Of a DNA stretch of 64,000 nt, positions 1 to 9,075 are shown piece after piece. This stretch comes from Myotis daubentonii (taxonomy: Eukaryota; Chordata; Mammalia; Chiroptera; Vespertilionidae). Numbering within the stretch: the stretch's first letter is position 1; each line of letters starts with the position of its first letter. The notes beneath the pieces were generated by a model that worked only from the letters and a program-made list of their open reading frames with translations, was not told the DNA's origin and ran no database searches. The stretch is taken from positions 114,176,074-114,240,073 of the forward strand of contig NC_081840.1 of the NCBI RefSeq assembly GCF_963259705.1. The letters are read 5' to 3'. The translations under genes were made by a program, and so were the position numbers.

Positions 1-658
1 ACAAAGTGAGCCCCACAAGTTTGCAGGGCTCTCTGTACATGATTAGAGATAAAGGCAAGGGAAGTTGTCACTTGTAGTCTCTGCCTCTAAATATGAATTT
101 CCAATCGGTGCATCTAATCAATGCAATTTTTACCTCTGGACTGACCCTGTGAAGGGGCTAAAGGAGTGGGGTGAGGGCAGCTATTAGCCCAGACAGGGCT
201 CCTGCTCAGCCTGGACGTGGCCAGCTCCTGCTGCAGTGATGGCAGCACTCACTACGCCATGGTGCTCCTGCCTCCCTCAGACCACAGAGACGGGCCCGTC
301 CCGGAACCAGGAGCTCTTCTGGAGATGGGGCTGCACACGCTGGCAAGTTCCCAGGTCCTGCTGCTCGGGCAGAGGGGCACACACCCTCACGCTGACTGAC
401 TTCAGCCACACAGGCTCGCAGGGCATCCCGGTGAAACGCTTAGGATGACACTCTGAACTGGGATACATCAGCAGCCTCAGCTCCTGGGGCAGCAACTTTG
501 GGCACTGCCACAGCTGTGTGCCAGGCTGCGTTCGCTGCGGGCGTGTGGGCTCCCGTGTGATGTGGGAAACGTCGGCCTCTTGGCCTACATCTAGAGCAGG
601 AGAACCAGATGCAGGGAGGAGCGTGAGCGTCGAAGGGCGTCTCACATCCTCCCACTGT
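1..658. other. Unique sequence, no gene recognised
   Basis: Moderately GC-rich single-copy-looking DNA. Several short overlapping open frames run through 206-694 on both strands, but none has a recognisable domain and they overlap each other, as expected by chance in GC-rich DNA. No repeat family is recognised. An exon cannot be excluded by eye. Confidence 0.4.
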
Positions 659-872
659 CAGGGGTGGGCAAACTTTTTGACTCGAGGGCCACAATGGGTT
701 CTTAAACTGGACCGGAGGGCCGGAACAAAAGCATGGGTGGAGTGTTTGTGTGAACTAATATAAATTCAAAGTAAACATCATTACATAAAAGGGTACGGTT
801 TTTTTTTTTTTTAGTTTTATTCATTTCAAACGGGCCGGATCCGGCCCATGGGCCGTAGTTTGCCCACGGCTG
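659..872 (+). mobile_element. hAT-type MITE, copy A of an inverted pair
   Basis: A 214-bp non-autonomous DNA transposon. It begins CAGGGGTGGGCAAACT and ends AGTTTGCCCACGGCTG, giving hAT-style CAG/CTG termini with imperfect inverted repeats. It is nearly identical to the reverse complement of 2339-2552: I count about three or four differences, and both copies are 214 bp. The interior is AT-rich with a long T run. No 8-bp target duplication is visible: the left flank is cccactgt and the right flank ggctagat. It carries no coding capacity and would depend on a transposase supplied elsewhere. Confidence 0.85.
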
Positions 873-2338
873 GGCTAGATCTTGAGTGACACGCGTCCTC
901 TCTCCAAGCCTCAGCTTCTTCACCTGTCCTATGGAGACAGCAGTCAGAGTGCGGACTCATGACGAGGCTGAGCAGGCAGGATAAGGAGAGCTTTGGGCAG
1001 CGTTCCTGCCCCTCCTCACTCAGAGGCCTCTGTGAGCACCTGTCCCTCACACCTTGGCCCTGCTTCACTGTGTGGTGGCGCTCATCCCTGAGATAATTTG
1101 CACTTTTTTTTGCTTCCTCTTATCTGTCTGCACACCAGGACGGGGGCCTTGTCTGTCCTTTCGTGCTGTGTCCTGCTCTGACATCGATGAGCCACCTTTG
1201 CATGGGTGACAGTGTCCAGAGCCATGCCTGGCATTTGGTAGGGCCACAGAAATCAGGAGTTCTTTCCCAGGACACTTGGCACACCCAGCAGATTCCTCCC
1301 GTCTTCCCCTCACCTTAGGTCCACCCTTAAGCACATCGAGTCTCTGCCAAAGCAAGCAGACAAAGTTTCCTCTCTGTTGATAATTGTGTCATACTTTTCT
1401 AATAGGCCCAAGCCTGGCCTCGAGGTTTCCAGTCGCAGCACACACTCCCTCTCTGCTCTCAGGGTCGCAGAGGAGACCACGGTGAGCAGTTAGAAATGGG
1501 CACTCCGCCTGCAGAGGGCCCCACTGTCGCAGAGGAGCCCATGTCTGGTCCCAGCCAGCACCTGCTAGGGGTCAGCTGGGCCCGGAACCCCACATGCACC
1601 CTCACAACCTTGAGAGATCAGCGCTTTCCCCCCATATTTCAGATGAGGAAACTGAGTTTGTATAGTAAAGATCTTGCTCAGTCATCTAACTAGGAGAGAT
1701 GAAACCAGTTGCCAAGATCAGGTTATTAGCCAGATGAAACTACAATCCAGGTGTCCACCGGGGCCTGTGACAAATCATTTCTTTGGCCATTGAAGGCCTC
1801 GCCTAAAGGCAAGGATCCCTCAGGAGCTCTCCAGAGCTTCTAGGACAAAGCCCAAGGCCCTTAGCTGGGCCCTGAAGGCCTCTGTGATCAAGCCGTCGCC
1901 TGCCTTTCCAGAGTTATCGACCCCCACAGCAAGCTGTGTCTCAGCTTCTTTAACAGCATCCACATGTCCTGTACTCTCCACCCCGCCCCCGTCTTTGCTC
2001 CCTGCCTGGAAGGCCTGTCACAGTCTGGCCCAGCCTGTAAGGTTCAGCTGCAAACCCAGCCCTACATCCCTCATTCCATCCTCACAGCAGCCAATGGGGA
2101 CGATGCCTGTCCTCATTCTACAGATGAGGAAACAGGATGCAGCTCAAGTGTCTTGTCTGGAGTCACACAGTGAAGCTGGGAACTGGAGGTATCTGCGTCT
2201 CTCCCTTTCACACCCCACGTACCCCCCCCCCCACGGAACAGACTAAAGGAGCTGACTCCTTCTGTGGGTGGGGCTGATAATAAGACTAGAGGTTCTGGGA
2301 TGGTCTCCTGGGCCCGCGCCTCTGACGAGAGGTGCTAC
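873..2338. other. Unique sequence between the MITE pair, with MIR-like relics
   Basis: Mostly unrecognised unique DNA. The phrases cagatgaggaaactgag near 1640 and acagatgaggaaacagga near 2120 are typical of the MIR/tRNA-SINE core, so decayed MIRs are likely around 1500-1760 and 2040-2190. No exon or promoter is recognised. A short C run lies at 2223-2232. Confidence 0.4.
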
Positions 2339-2552
2339 CAGCCGTGGGCAAACTACGGCCCACGGGCCGGATCCGGCCCGTTTGAAATGAATAAAACTAA
2401 AAAAAAAAAAGACCGTACCCTTTTATGTAATGATGTTTACTTTGAATTTATATTAGTTCACACAAACACTCCATCCATGCTTTTGTTCCGGCCCTCCGGT
2501 CCAGTTTAAGAACCCATTGTGGCCCTCGAGTCAAAAAGTTTGCCCACCCCTG
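2339..2552 (-). mobile_element. hAT-type MITE, copy B of the inverted pair
   Basis: Reverse-oriented copy of the 659-872 element, beginning CAGCCGTGGGCAAACTA and ending AGTTTGCCCACCCCTG. Length is identical (214 bp) and the sequence is about 98% identical by eye. The flanks ggtgctac (left) and ttagacta (right) do not form a target duplication. A reciprocal inversion between copies A and B does not restore matching flanks either. It is non-coding. Confidence 0.85.
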
Positions 2553-3600
2553 TTAGACTATATTTTCTGATCCAGGGATCTGATTCATCCTTGCTCCTGT
2601 CCCAGTGGAGCAGAAACCTGACAGGTGAAAAGATGGCATTCCTTTGTGTTTACGGGTTGAGGTGGAAGACAGCAGAAGGAGAAAGGGTTGGGGGAACAGG
2701 GGGTTGCTGAGTCACCTGTTCCTGTAGGTTTGTTCAGAACAGATGCTGCCACCTCCCACCATGGAGCTGGCTGTGCATGTCTTCTCTCCAGGGCCACCCT
2801 GCTTCCTGGCTCTTCTCCCCCTTCTTCGTCACACCCCTGCCCTCTGAAAGGTTGGGGACTTCATCCTCAAGCACCGCTTTGCCCTCTCTCCCTCTTCTTT
2901 TGCCCACCCCTCAACCCTGTGCTTGCTCTGTCTTCAGCTTTCCAGAATTATCTTCCCCCAACATAGGCTACACACAATCTGCCTTCCCACTAAGACTATC
3001 TTTAAAGATCTACTCCAGCCTAGTTTAAACTCACTATCCTACCCCTCCCTGTAGATCTTTCAAGTTTATAGCACAATGCTTAACATGGAGGAATGTGTTG
3101 ATAATGGTGGAATTTCAGACATCTGGAGTTGGACTGGCAAGCATCTGGCCTTCAGGGCTCTTGCAGGCCAAGAGTTTGGCATGTTTAGGAAGCTGTAGAT
3201 TTATCCTCTGTACCTAAAGGCTGAAAGAAAGCATGTCTTCTTGGCAGGATGTAAGTTTAGCTTCTTCTCAGCTCATGGAAAACTCCTGGAACTGATGGAT
3301 GGGGCTTTGGCCCGGACCTCATTGGAGCCCAGTGACTTGGGCTGAGCAGGCATTTGAAAAGTCACCCCCTCTCCCCACTGCTGGCAGGCTCTCTATGCTG
3401 GCAATTGGCAGAAAAGCAGGACCTTAGTAATTAAAATTGTGTACAGGGGTGGCAAAGTCACATGTTGTCAGGGGCAAGGCAAACAGTGAAAGTGAGGAGC
3501 AGACTGAAGTGAGTAATAGGGAATGGTGGGGCTTGGGGCCGCTGGAGAACCCGGACTGTAATTCAAGGAAAATGTGTTCTGGCTCCCCTGGGCTGACTGC
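2553..3600. other. Unique sequence, no gene recognised
   Basis: Single-copy-looking DNA. Pyrimidine-rich stretches at 2750-3030 loosely resemble an old L2 3' end, but not well enough to name. No coding exon, RNA gene or young repeat is recognised. Confidence 0.3.
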
Positions 3601-3604
3601 CAGC

Positions 3605-3770
3605 CTCTGCTAACACGTCATAGGTGCCAAGGCTCTTTTCCATGTGCTTCATTGAATTATCGTTTCCTTTTTTTTTTTTAAATAGAAATTATCTACACTT
3701 GGCAGATGAGAAAATTGGACCTTAACAAGGTTAGGACATTCTCCTGGTCTCATTTCAGGCAGTAATTTAT
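3605..3770 (+). repeat. Probable MIR SINE relic
   Basis: Sequence such as gatgagaaaattggaccttaacaaggttaggacatt matches the general MIR pattern of a few conserved phrases (gatgaggaaactgaggc... followed by aaggtcaca...). It is diverged, with uncertain ends. Confidence 0.45.
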
Positions 3771-3907
3771 GAGAGGTGGCTTGAAGATAAGCAAAGAGAG
3801 GTCTCTGCCCCCAATTTTCCACCCATCATCAGGTTTGGAGGCCTAGTTAGCCATTAAAATCATGCTTTGTGCCGACTCCAGATTTTCATTCAAAATGGTC
3901 CTCCTGC

Positions 3908-4134
3908 CCTGACCGGTTTGGCTCAGTGGATAGAGCGTCAGCCTGTGGACTGAAAGGTCCCAGGTTTGATTCCAGTCAAGGGCATGTACCTTGGTTGTGG
4001 GCATATCACCAGTGGGAGGTGTGCAGGAGGCAGCTGATAGATGTTTCTCTCCCATCGATGTTTCTAACTCTCTATCCCTCTCCCTTCCTCTCTGTAAAAA
4101 ATCAATAAAATATTTTTTAAAAAAAACAAAAACA
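3908..4134 (+). mobile_element. VES-type tRNA-derived SINE
   Basis: Bat VES SINE in sense orientation. The head is CCTGACCGGTTTGGCTCAGT, containing the A box TGGCTCAGTGG; a B-box-like GGTTTGATTCC follows. Then come the gtgcaggaggcagctgat body, the paired cgatgtttct motif, ctctctgtaaaaaatcaata and an A-rich tail. It is flanked by a perfect 16-bp target duplication, aaaatggtcctcctgc, at 3892-3907 and 4135-4150. Insertion would have used L1 machinery. It is a retroposon and not a functional tRNA gene. Confidence 0.95.
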
Positions 4135-4150
4135 AAAATGGTCCTCCTGC

Positions 4151-4559
4151 TCCTTTCCCCATATATACCAGTTTCCTCCCACCTGTTTGAGCACATCCTG
4201 CTGCCTACTCTCCACCAAGAGAGAAGACACAGAGGGACCTGCAGTGCTGGTTGGGCATGGAGGTCCAGAGGGCTGTGGTCCACAGCATCAGCCCAGAACT
4301 ATGGGGAAGTCTGGGAAGGCTTCTTGGAGGAGGTGTCACCAGGCAGTGAAGAGGCATTTCCCAAACTGAGAATGGCAAGGACCCAGGACAGGCATGAGAG
4401 TTATGTTACTTTTGAGAGACACCAGGAGGTGAAGTGTGGCTGGTGTTGAAGAGAAAGCGCAAAGGGATTAGATTTGGGGTTATATTACAGGCCAAGGTGA
4501 ATGTTTAAATTCCTGTGGCAACAGTCCTTGAAAGAGGTAAGAGGAGCTGGCTCTTTAAA
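4151..4559. other. Unique sequence
   Basis: Unrecognised sequence after the VES SINE. Short open frames here have no domain. The phrase ggaaggcttcttggaggagg is common in old interspersed repeats, but I cannot assign a family. Confidence 0.3.
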
Positions 4560-5576
4560 AAAAGTTTTATTAAAAATTTTTAATAGGTTCAAGATTCAAA
4601 AGGCATGAAAGTATATAGTGAAAAGTTTCTTTCAACCCTATCCAGCCACCCGGGTCCCCTCCCTGCCCTTCCAGAGGTATTTTCTTCTATGCTTATATAA
4701 ACTAACCTCTCCCCCACCCTCTCTCTCACATCACTCTTTACATTTTTAAGCCTGAAGATAGCACATGCTTTATTCATCTCTGCACCTTGATTTTTTTCCA
4801 CTTCAAGACTATTCTTGGTGATCTTTTCTGCTTTTGCATGACTGTGTCATGTTGCACGGTTAAGAGGAGTTGTTTTATTTAATCAGCCCCTATTGATAGA
4901 CATTTAGTTTTTTTTTTTAATAATCTTTAGCTCTTACAATAAATGCTGCAATAAATAATCTTGTACATTCATAATATCTTCCATGTGTAAATACATTATA
5001 AAAAAATGTCAGAAATTGAATCACTAGAGCAAAGGATATATAAATTTTATTTCCATTAAAAAATTGTTTTAAATTGAACTTTAACTTGCAAAAACTAAAG
5101 TGTACAACTCAATAAATTGTGCATGGTTACACACGTTTGTCACCTCACTCCACATGGATAGGTATAGGCTGCCGTGGGACATTCCCAGCCCTGCCTCTCA
5201 TGTTTTGTCTGTTGATACCCATCCTCCAAGATACTGTGCTAATCTGGCCTCTATCACCATGGATTGGTTTTGCCTGTTTCTGAGTTTGGGATAAATGGAA
5301 TCGTAAAGAATATACTACGTGCCTGCTTTCTTTTGTTCAACTTTGTATCATGTCATGTTTAGCTGCAGCTCTTTCTTTTCTATTGCTGGTTATCTTCCAT
5401 TGCATGAATATACCAAAATATATTTATCCATTCCTCTATTGATGGCAGTGTGGGTTGCTTTCAATGCTGCTATTAACAATCTTTTGAGGGACATTTTAAA
5501 GTTCACATCCATTGGTTATATGCCTCGGAGTGGAATTGGAGTACACATTTTTTTGTTGTTGTTGTTAATCCTCACC

Positions 5577-5795
5577 TGAGGATATTTTTTCTATTGATTT
5601 TTTTTTAGAGTGGAAGGGAGAGAGGAGGAGGAGATAGAGAGAGAGGAGAAAGAGGGACAAATACGGATGTGAGAGAGACACATTGACTGGTTGCCTCCCA
5701 CACATGCCCCTGCCAGGGCTGGGAATTGGACCTTGACTGCAAATTGAACCCATTCAGTGTGAGGGCCAACACTAACCACTGAACAACACTGGCCA
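5577..5795 (-). mobile_element. VES-like SINE, diverged, antisense
   Basis: Reverse-orientation tRNA-derived SINE. A T-rich start with ctattgatttttttt leads to a purine-rich gggagagaggaggaggagat block, gcctcccacacatgcccctg, and a tRNA-like end, ccactgaacaacactggcc. It is more diverged than the 3908 or 29840 copies, so it is an older subfamily. It lies inside the old L1M copy. Confidence 0.75.
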
Positions 5796-5814
5796 TGAGC
5801 TCATTTTTAATTTA

Positions 5815-6450
5815 TTTATGTTTTTTGTTTCTTTTTAAATATAGTTTTATTGTTGATAATATCATAGATATCTTTCATTCCCTCCTAGCCACTACCACCA
5901 CCCCCAGGTCTTCACCACCCTATTGCCTGTGTCCATGGGCTATGCATATCCTATATAATAAAACCCTAATATGCAAATTGACCAAATGGCGGAATGACCT
6001 GCGGAACAACCGGTCGCTATGATGTGCACTGACCACCAGGGGCAGTCACTCAATGCAGGAGCTGCCCCCTGGTGGTCAGTGCACTCCCACAGGGGGAGCG
6101 TCACTCAGCCAGAAGCTGGGCTCATGGCTGGCTAGTGCAGCAGTGGTGGCTGGATTCTATCCTGCCTCCTCTGCAGGCAGGCAGTAAGGAGCAAGGCGTC
6201 CTGGACTGCAGGAGCCCCGGACTGCAAGAGGGATGTCTGACTGCCAGCTTAGGCCCGATCCTCAGGGGAAGGTGGTGGTGTGGGGGGGAGATCGGGCCTA
6301 AGCCAGCAGACGGACCTCCCCTGAGGGGCCCCAGACTGTGAAAGGGCGCAGGCTGAACTGAGGGACCCCACCCCCCCAGTGCAATAATTTTGTGCACTGG
6401 GCCTCTAGTAAGTACATAAGTTCTTTGGTTTATCTCTTCTTGTCCCCCCA
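5815..6450 (-). mobile_element. Younger L1 3' UTR fragment, antisense, split by a Helitron
   Basis: The text gttttattgttgataatatc... gggctatgcata at 5845-5948 continues after the Helitron as taagtacataagttctttgg from 6409. The same L1 stretch occurs uninterrupted at 7385-7535 (gggctatgcatataagttct). This both identifies the fragment as L1 3' UTR and provides an empty-site comparison for the Helitron. It is non-coding. Confidence 0.75.
5949..6408 (+). mobile_element. Non-autonomous Helitron (HeliBat type), 460 bp
   Basis: Starts TCCTATATAATAAAACCCTA and ends GTGCACTGGGCCTCTAG, with host A at 5948 and T at 6409, the classic Helitron A^T insertion without target duplication. A subterminal hairpin, CCAGTGCA (6376-6383) paired with TGCACTGG (6393-6400), lies just before the CTAG, as expected for the Helitron 3' end. 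A larger internal palindrome is at about 6028-6083, with arms gcactgaccaccagg and cctggtggtcagtgc. It has no Rep/helicase coding sequence. HeliBats are known from vesper bats. Confidence 0.95.
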
Positions 6451-6530
6451 AGCACATTTTTAATTTGGATGGCTATTGCCAAATTGCTCTCCACAGAGGC
6501 TGGTGCGGTGTTAGAGACAGCCTGTTCTCT

Positions 6531-6756
6531 TGTCCTGCAGGTAAGCGCTCAAGTCAGCGCAATGTCTGGAATAGAGTCAACACTTATTACTACCCAGCAA
6601 CCCCAGCTCCAGAGTCACAGGAAAATGCTGTGTGAGCCCTGAAGCCCCACTCCAAGCGAGAGATTGTGATGTTGTGAATGTGCCTCACTAGAAAGATCAG
6701 ATGAGAGGGAGAACGAGTCAAGGAACCCATTTCCACTCCCAGAGAAACCTCTTTAA
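6531..6756. other. Short unique spacer
   Basis: About 225 bp of unrecognised sequence between the old L1 and the next Helitron. Nothing further is seen. Confidence 0.3.
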
Positions 6757-7318
6757 TCTACATATATAAAAGCCTAAGCGACCATTCAACAGGTAGCTAT
6801 GATGCGCACTGACCATGAGGGGGCAGACGCTCAACACAGGAACTACCCCCTGGTAGTCAGTGCGCCCCCACGGTGGGAGCACCCGCTCAGCTGACCAACA
6901 AGTGCCAGATGGCTGGCGAGCACAGCTGCGGCAGCGCGAGCCTCTCACGTGACACAACCCCTGTGCGTTCCTCCCCATCTGGACTAGGACCGGGATTGGG
7001 TCCTGCATTGGGACTGACTGGGTGTGAGCTCGTGGCCACTTCTCAGTCATGGGCATGCTTATATCACCCTAGGATGGGCACGCAGAGACTGCAGTGGAGT
7101 GGCAGCGAGCCTACTGAGTGGTGGCAGTGGCAGGTGCAGCAGGGCTGGGATGAACGGGAGTGGCATGGCGTCGGCCAGGGCTCAGGATCCTCCCTGGCCA
7201 CCTGCCACTTCACATATTACTACATCCATCAGGTATGTAGTAATGTGGTTTCAGCCGATCCCCACAGGCCAGGCCGAGGGACCCCAATGGTGCACAAATC
7301 TGTGCACAGGGCCTCTAG
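6757..7318 (+). mobile_element. Non-autonomous Helitron (HeliBat type), 562 bp
   Basis: Begins TCTACATATATAAAAGCCTA and ends GTGCACAGGGCCTCTAG, with A at 6756 and T at 7319. The 5' end differs slightly from the 5949 copy, implying another subfamily or mutation. The hairpin pair actgaccatgagggggcag / ctaccccctggtagtcagt lies at about 6808-6862. The centre (6890-7230) is unlike the other Helitrons in the window, fitting the family habit of carrying unrelated filler DNA. Short frames across it have no recognisable domain. Confidence 0.9.
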
Positions 7319-7384
7319 TTAATAATAATAACCCTCCCACTCATGGAGCTCTAGCCTTTCTTTTTTTTGTTTGTTTTTGTTTTT

Positions 7385-8489
7385 CTTAATTTATATTTAT
7401 TGTTGAAAGTATTACAGATGTCCCCCTTTTTGCTCATTGATCCCCTCCTCCCCACTCTTACCCCTCCCCAGGCCTTCACCACACTATTGTCTGTGTCCCT
7501 GGGCTATGCATATAAGTTCTTTGGTTGACCTCTTCCTGCCTCCATCCCCTTCCCTCTGAGAATCCTGTCTATTCCATGCTTCTATGTCTCTGGATCTATT
7601 TTGCTTGTCAGTTTATTTTATGCATTAGGTTCCACATATGAGTGAGATCATGTGTTATTTATCTTTCTCTGACAGGCTTATTTTGCTTAGCACAATATTC
7701 TCCAGATCCCTCCATGTTGTCTCAAAGGGTAAGAGATCCTTCTTTCTTACAGCTGCATAGTATTCCATGGTGTAAATGTACCACAGTTGTTGTTGTTTTT
7801 ATCCACTCATCTGCTGATGGGCACTTGGGCTGTTTCCAGATCTTAGCTACAGTAAATAATGCTGCTACAAACATAGGGGTGCATATTTTTTTTCTGATTG
7901 GTTTTTCAGGCTTCTTAGGATATATTGCTAGAAATGGGATCACTGGGATAAATGGTAGTTCCATTTTTAATTTTGTGAGGAAACTCCACACTGTGTTTAA
8001 TAGTGGTTATACCAGTCTGCATTCCCACCAGCAGTGCACTAGGGTTCCCTTTGCTCCACATCCTCACCAGCACTTGATGCTTATTGATTTATTGATAATA
8101 GCCATTCTGACAGGTCTGAGGTGGTACTCCATTGTCATGTTAGTTTGTATCTCTCTGATGATCAGTGACTTTGAGCATTTTTCTATATGTCTCTTTGCTA
8201 TCTGTATTCCCACTTCAGGGAAGTGTCTATTTAGGCCATTTGCTCATTTTTTAATTGGATTGTTTGTCTTCCTTTTGTTAAGTTGTATGAGTTCCTTATA
8301 TAGTTTGGATATTAACCCTTTATCAGATGTATCATTGCCAAATATGTTCTCCCATAGAGTGTGATCCCATTTCATTTTGTTGATGGTTTCTTTTGATGTG
8401 CAGAGCTTTTTATTTTGATGTAGTCCCATTTGTTTATTTTCTCTTTAATTTCCATTGTCTTAGGAGATGTATCTGCAAACATATTGCTA
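7385..8489 (-). mobile_element. L1 LINE 3' part, antisense (3' UTR and ORF2 C-terminus)
   Basis: Antisense L1. The 3' UTR (ttatttattgttgaaag..., gggctatgcatataagttct) runs into the C-terminal part of ORF2. On the minus strand the peptide fragments [16 protein letters not shown] and VAALFTVAKIWKQPKC are typical L1 ORF2 C-terminal text (8244-8429 and 7722-7991). Frames are broken, so it is dead. At 8490 it is cut by a reverse Helitron. The longest forward open frame, 7642-8364, is only the antisense shadow of this region. Confidence 0.85.
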
Positions 8490-8912
8490 CTAGAGGCCCA
8501 GTGCACAAAATTCGTATACTGTGGGGGGGGGGCAGGTGCGGGGGGTTCCTCAGCCTGGCCTGCACCCTCTTGCAGTCCAGGCCCCTCAGGGGATGTCTGC
8601 CTGTTGGCTTAGGCCTGCTCCCCTGGAAGTCAGATCCCTCTCACAGTCCAGAACCCCTCACTTTTTACCGCCCACCTGCTTGCTACTCCTTACTGCTTGG
8701 CTCACTGCTCCATAGTGCTGCTGTAGAGGCAGGAGAGGCTCCCGCCACCACCGCTGTGCTCACCAGCTGTGAGCCCAGTTTATGGCTGAGTGGTGCTCTG
8801 CTTGTGAGAGCGCACTGACCACCAGGGGGCAGCTCCTGCATTGAGCATCTGCCCCCTGGTGGTCAGTGTTCATCATAGGAACCGGTCATTCTGGTCATTC
8901 CACCGTAACAGT
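8490..8912 (-). mobile_element. Reverse-oriented Helitron (HeliBat type) with an aberrant 5' end
   Basis: The right end is intact: CTAGAGGCCCAGTGCACAAA starts at 8490, preceded by A. The conserved palindrome gcactgaccaccagggggca / tgccccctggtggtcagtg is at about 8813-8868. The expected opposite end (rc of TCCTATATAATAAAA) is absent. The sequence instead goes ggtcattccaccgtaacagtcgctag and then enters an A/T-rich tract at 8913. The element is therefore truncated or rearranged at that side, and the boundary near 8912 is approximate. Confidence 0.75.
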
Positions 8913-9075
8913 CGCTAGTAAAAAATAAAATAAAATAAAACTTTAAAAAATGGTAAAATAATAGTAATAATAATAATAATAAATAAAAATATAATAATAG
9001 AAAAGTGAAATAAAGTGAGAAAAAATTAGTTTCTTAAGTAAAAGACAAAAAATGAAAAAGTGAAGTAGTGAAGTG
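8913..9075. repeat. A/T-rich low-complexity tract
   Basis: Runs of taaaa, then taataataataataataa and aaaagtgaaataaagtgag. It may be an expanded tail or simple-sequence drift. It sits exactly where the Helitron end and the interrupted L1 should resume. Confidence 0.6.

Larger units (their letters stand above)
4560..6530 (-). mobile_element. Old L1M-type LINE-1 3' end, antisense, interrupted
   Basis: Phrases typical of ancient mammalian L1 3' ends in antisense are seen: aggcatgaaagtatatagtg, tttaatcagcccctattgat, taaatggaatcgtaaagaat, atttatccattcctctattg and ggagtggaattggagtacac. The copy is broken near 5545 and resumes near 6453 with tttttaatttggatggctat, followed by tgccaaattgctctccacag. 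The intervening 0.9 kb is a nested set of younger insertions (a VES-like SINE, an L1 fragment and a Helitron). It is highly diverged and non-coding. The exact subfamily is not resolved and the copy could comprise two adjacent fragments. Confidence 0.65.

Noticed and set aside
659..2552. Inversion between the two MITE copies as an explanation for missing duplications
   Set aside because: Flanks were compared in the swapped arrangement (cccactgt with gtagcacc, ggctagat with tagtctaa) and do not match.
7642..8364. Forward open frame of 240 codons, the longest in the window, hydrophobic and membrane-like in appearance
   Set aside because: It is the antisense of L1 ORF2 and 3' UTR text; the real signal is on the minus strand.
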